A stretch of 64,000 nucleotides of DNA from DASRFA01 sp035651755 (GTDB lineage: Bacteria; Desulfobacterota; Binatia; UBA12015), in contig DASRFA010000027.1 in assembly GCA_035651755.1 (NCBI GenBank), positions 62,001-126,000 on the forward strand, written 5' to 3'. The notes below the pieces were generated by a model, which was not told the DNA's origin, did no database searches, and worked only from the letters and a program-made list of their open reading frames with translations. The translations under genes and the position numbers were made by a program. Shown one piece after another: positions 62,106-64,000 of this stretch. Numbering within the stretch: the first letter of the stretch is position 1; each line of letters begins with the position of its first letter.

Positions 62106-63224
62106 TCAGAGCAGCGCGCGCCCGCAGCCGTGCAGGGCCTCGCCGTCGAGCTTGACGGAGACCGTCGCTTCGAGCCGCTCGCGGGTCGCGAGATCGGTGC
62201 ACAGGGCGGCGTCGACGACCACCTCGATCGCGTGCGCGCCGGAGCCGCCGCGCCACGTGAGGCGCCCGTTCGTCTCGACGTTCGCCTCGGCGTTCTCGAA
62301 GACGAGAGGAGCCCCCGCGACGTCGCCGCGCAGCTCGATCTTCTCGCCGCCCTGGCCGCGGCGGATCTCGACGACCCACGCGGGCTTGTGGCCGACGGCG
62401 CGGAACGCGACGCCGCGCTGGCGTGCATCCTGCCACGCGTCGCGCGGCGGAGGCGGCGGCGCCTCGGCGACGCGCTCGTGCGGCTCGGATCCCGTCGGCG
62501 GCGCGGGCCGAGCGGGCGGCGCGACCGGCGGGTGTCCGGGCGAGCGCACCTCCACGTCCGCGTCCCCGTCGCCCGGCTCCGCGCCGCGCTCCGCCGGCTC
62601 CATGGGCTCGGTCGGCTCGGCCGGCTCCGACCGCTCGATGACGATGCCGGGGCGGCCGTTCCGGATGGTCGGGCCGGCGTCGCCGGGCGCGCGGCCGCTC
62701 TCCGCCTCGCGATCGCCGTCCGGGAGCTCGCGCGCCGCGCGCGCCTCGTCGCGCGTCTCGACGTCCTCGTCCGGCTCGCTCGCGGCCAGCGGACCGGCCC
62801 GCCGAAGCCGGAGATCGACGGTGCGCGGGCCCGCGACGGGATCGATCGCGACGAGCTCGCGCGTCGCCCACAGGACGCGGCCGCGATCATCCTGCACGCG
62901 CGCTCGCACGGCGTGGCGGCGGGCCGGGTCGAGCACGGAGGGGTCGAGCGCGAGCGCGAACGGAATCGGGAACTGGCGATTCGAGCGGAAGCGCTGCGCC
63001 GCGATCACGCCGAGGCGGGAGGCGTCCCGGCTCACGGCGACGAGATCGATCTGGACCGTCACGTCGCGCGGCAGCGCGATCTGCTCGGGCACCGACAGCG
63101 TCCCGGCGATCGTGACCAGGCCCTGGGCCGATCCGGCTCGCGCGACCGCGAGCGCGGCGAGCGTCGCGAGCACGGCGACGACGGCGACGGACCAGGCGCG
63201 CGCGGGCGGCTCGTTCGGGCGCAT
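62106..63224 (-). CDS. YbaY-like protein with second C-terminal lipoprotein-type domain
   Basis: 372 residues. Signal-like N-terminus (WSVAVVAVLATLAALAVARAG), a YbaY-family domain (VTIAGTLSVPEQIALPRDV, FPIPFALALDPSVLDPARR, HAVRARVQDDRGRVLWATRE), a Pro/Glu-rich linker of about 120 residues and a C-terminal domain FRAVGHKPAWVVEIRR ... GEALHGCGRALL resembling COG3650-type envelope lipoproteins. Two envelope-stress-type domains on one chain are unusual. Function unknown. Confidence 0.72.
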   Translation of the reverse strand: MRPNEPPARAWSVAVVAVLATLAALAVARAGSAQGLVTIAGTLSVPEQIALPRDVTVQIDLVAVSRDASRLGVIAAQRFRSNRQFPIPFALALDPSVLDPARRHAVRARVQDDRGRVLWATRELVAIDPVAGPRTVDLRLRRAGPLAASEPDEDVETRDEARAARELPDGDREAESGRAPGDAGPTIRNGRPGIVIERSEPAEPTEPMEPAERGAEPGDGDADVEVRSPGHPPVAPPARPAPPTGSEPHERVAEAPPPPPRDAWQDARQRGVAFRAVGHKPAWVVEIRRGQGGEKIELRGDVAGAPLVFENAEANVETNGRLTWRGGSGAHAIEVVVDAALCTDLATRERLEATVSVKLDGEALHGCGRALL

Positions 63225-63255
63225 TCGGCCATCGTTCCGTTGGCCGGGCGCAGGG

Positions 63256-63903
63256 TCAAATGCCCGCAGCCCGACCGCGGCGCACGAGCGCCGGCACGGG
63301 AGCGGCGCCGAGCGCGCGCGCCTCGATGCGTCCGAGCGAGCCGAGTCGCACCGAGCGATAGGTCCCGATCGGCTGGTAGCCGACCTTGTCGAGCACGCGC
63401 CGCCCCGCCCGGTTCTCGACCGCGACCGCGCCCAGCACGCGGTGGAAGCCTTCGGCGCGGGCGCGCTCGAAGACGAAGAGATGGCACGCCGAAGAGAGGT
63501 CGCGGCCGCGCAGCGACGGCGGGGTGAACGAGTCGTAGACGTAGAGGTCGCCTGGATCGAGGATCAGCTCGCCGCCGAGATACGGAAGCGGGCCGGTACC
63601 GCGGGCGACCCACATCGCGTGGACCAGCCGATCACCGAGCCGGCCGGCGCAGCAGCGGTCGCCGCTCGCGAGCCGAGCGCGCAGATCGTCGAAGCGCAGC
63701 TCCGGTCGCAGCGCGTAGAGGTCCGCGAGCCCCTCCGGCCGCAGCAGATCGAAGCGGGCGCCGAAGGGCGGGGCGACCGGCGGCCACGGCGTGCGGACGT
63801 CGCGCGCCATCACCACCATGCGGCGGACGAACGTCGTCCACAGCTTGGTCGCGACGATGGCCGCGGCGCTCTCGCGCAACCCCGCGCGCGATCCGCCCTC
63901 CAC
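63256..63903 (-). CDS. GNAT-type acetyltransferase
   Basis: 215 residues from a GTG. The GNAT core is visible in the second half: LYVYDSFTPPSLRGRDLSSA (acetyl-CoA site with R-G-R-D in place of RGxG/A), FERARAEGFHRVLGAVAVEN and VLDKVGYQPIGTYR. Substrate unknown. The N-terminal 60 residues are not typical and the start could be later. 97 bases to the window end show no gene. Confidence 0.72.
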   Translation of the reverse strand: MEGGSRAGLRESAAAIVATKLWTTFVRRMVVMARDVRTPWPPVAPPFGARFDLLRPEGLADLYALRPELRFDDLRARLASGDRCCAGRLGDRLVHAMWVARGTGPLPYLGGELILDPGDLYVYDSFTPPSLRGRDLSSACHLFVFERARAEGFHRVLGAVAVENRAGRRVLDKVGYQPIGTYRSVRLGSLGRIEARALGAAPVPALVRRGRAAGI

Positions 63904-64000
63904 GGCGCTCGAGTCTAGACGAGCGCGAGCGGACCGGAAACAGGGAGGAAACGGCCGGCGGCGGAGTCGCGACCGGCGCTCGCCGGTGCGAGCCTCCGCC

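Noticed and set aside
1..64000. tRNA, rRNA and riboswitch genes
   Set aside because: No T-loop GGTTCGAAxCC pattern, rRNA-like stretch or known riboswitch core was recognised by eye; a covariance-model search would be decisive.

Overview
The window is very GC-rich, gene-dense bacterial chromosome (GC not computed). Most genes are separated by a few to about 200 bases, and many overlap as GTGA or ATGA. No rRNA, tRNA or CRISPR array was recognised. Several traits suggest an uncultivated deltaproteobacterial-type lineage such as Candidatus Binatota or Myxococcota: a WS/DGAT wax-ester synthase, cytochrome P450s, secreted proteins built from about 48-residue Cys-rich repeats, a GloVer-type repeat protein, PHP-domain PolX, and many secreted proteins without known function. 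This placement is inference; no marker gene is present.

Layout. 1-3.6 kb: a truncated WS/DGAT acyltransferase diverges from a secreted phosphoesterase with a sigma-54-like promoter, followed by a small exported protein. 3.6-10.5 kb: an AddB/AddA-type recombination nuclease-helicase pair with overlapping stop and start. 10.5-16.1 kb: a lone receiver protein, a large GloVer-repeat secreted protein, an H1-like basic protein, and a divergent three-gene run (ribbon-helix-helix/zinc-ribbon protein, His-rich zinc-ribbon protein, alpha/beta hydrolase) headed by a perfect 11-bp-arm palindrome. 16.1-20.5 kb: exported hydrolase, glycosyltransferase 2 behind a possibly frameshifted small ORF, PRC-barrel protein, ZnF-UBP protein.

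20.4-27.9 kb: one minus-strand operon encodes two long exported Cys-repeat proteins (one with a frameshift and a large beta-rich, possibly lipid-binding, middle), an HTTM-like polytopic membrane protein and a small membrane-anchored protein. 28-33.9 kb: a STAND-type ATPase with TPR-like region, a secreted protein, a phytanoyl-CoA dioxygenase-like enzyme and an exported beta-rich protein. 34-40.7 kb: a Tat-exported phosphoesterase lipoprotein, a TetR regulator coupled to a GST-fold protein, a double VOC protein, three small exported proteins (one with four EF-hands) and an SDR. 40.9-43.2 kb: a small accessory island with a RAYT-type transposase and two orphan ORFs. 43.2-48.6 kb: two P450s and a 2OG-Fe(II) oxygenase in one operon, divergent from an aldehyde dehydrogenase, then a CoA-pyrophosphatase-type Nudix enzyme.

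48.6-64 kb: ferritin-like protein, PolX with a decayed polymerase palm but intact PHP motifs, GT39-like glycosyltransferase, an NtrC-type AAA+ protein without GAFTGA or HTH behind a good sigma-54 promoter, double-hotdog thioesterase, amidohydrolase, lytic transglycosylase, SDR, histidine kinase, a YbaY-like two-domain protein and a GNAT. Three copies of a roughly 75-base intergenic repeat with two hairpins lie at 49.1, 53.9 and 59.1 kb.

Functionally the window mixes oxidative degradation of hydrophobic compounds (P450s, dioxygenases, ALDH, thioesterase, SDRs, amidohydrolase), storage-lipid synthesis, DNA repair, and a large exported/envelope proteome. The strongest candidates for something undescribed are the Cys-repeat/HTTM operon, the palindrome-controlled zinc-ribbon pair, the three-copy hairpin repeat and the degenerate NtrC-like protein.
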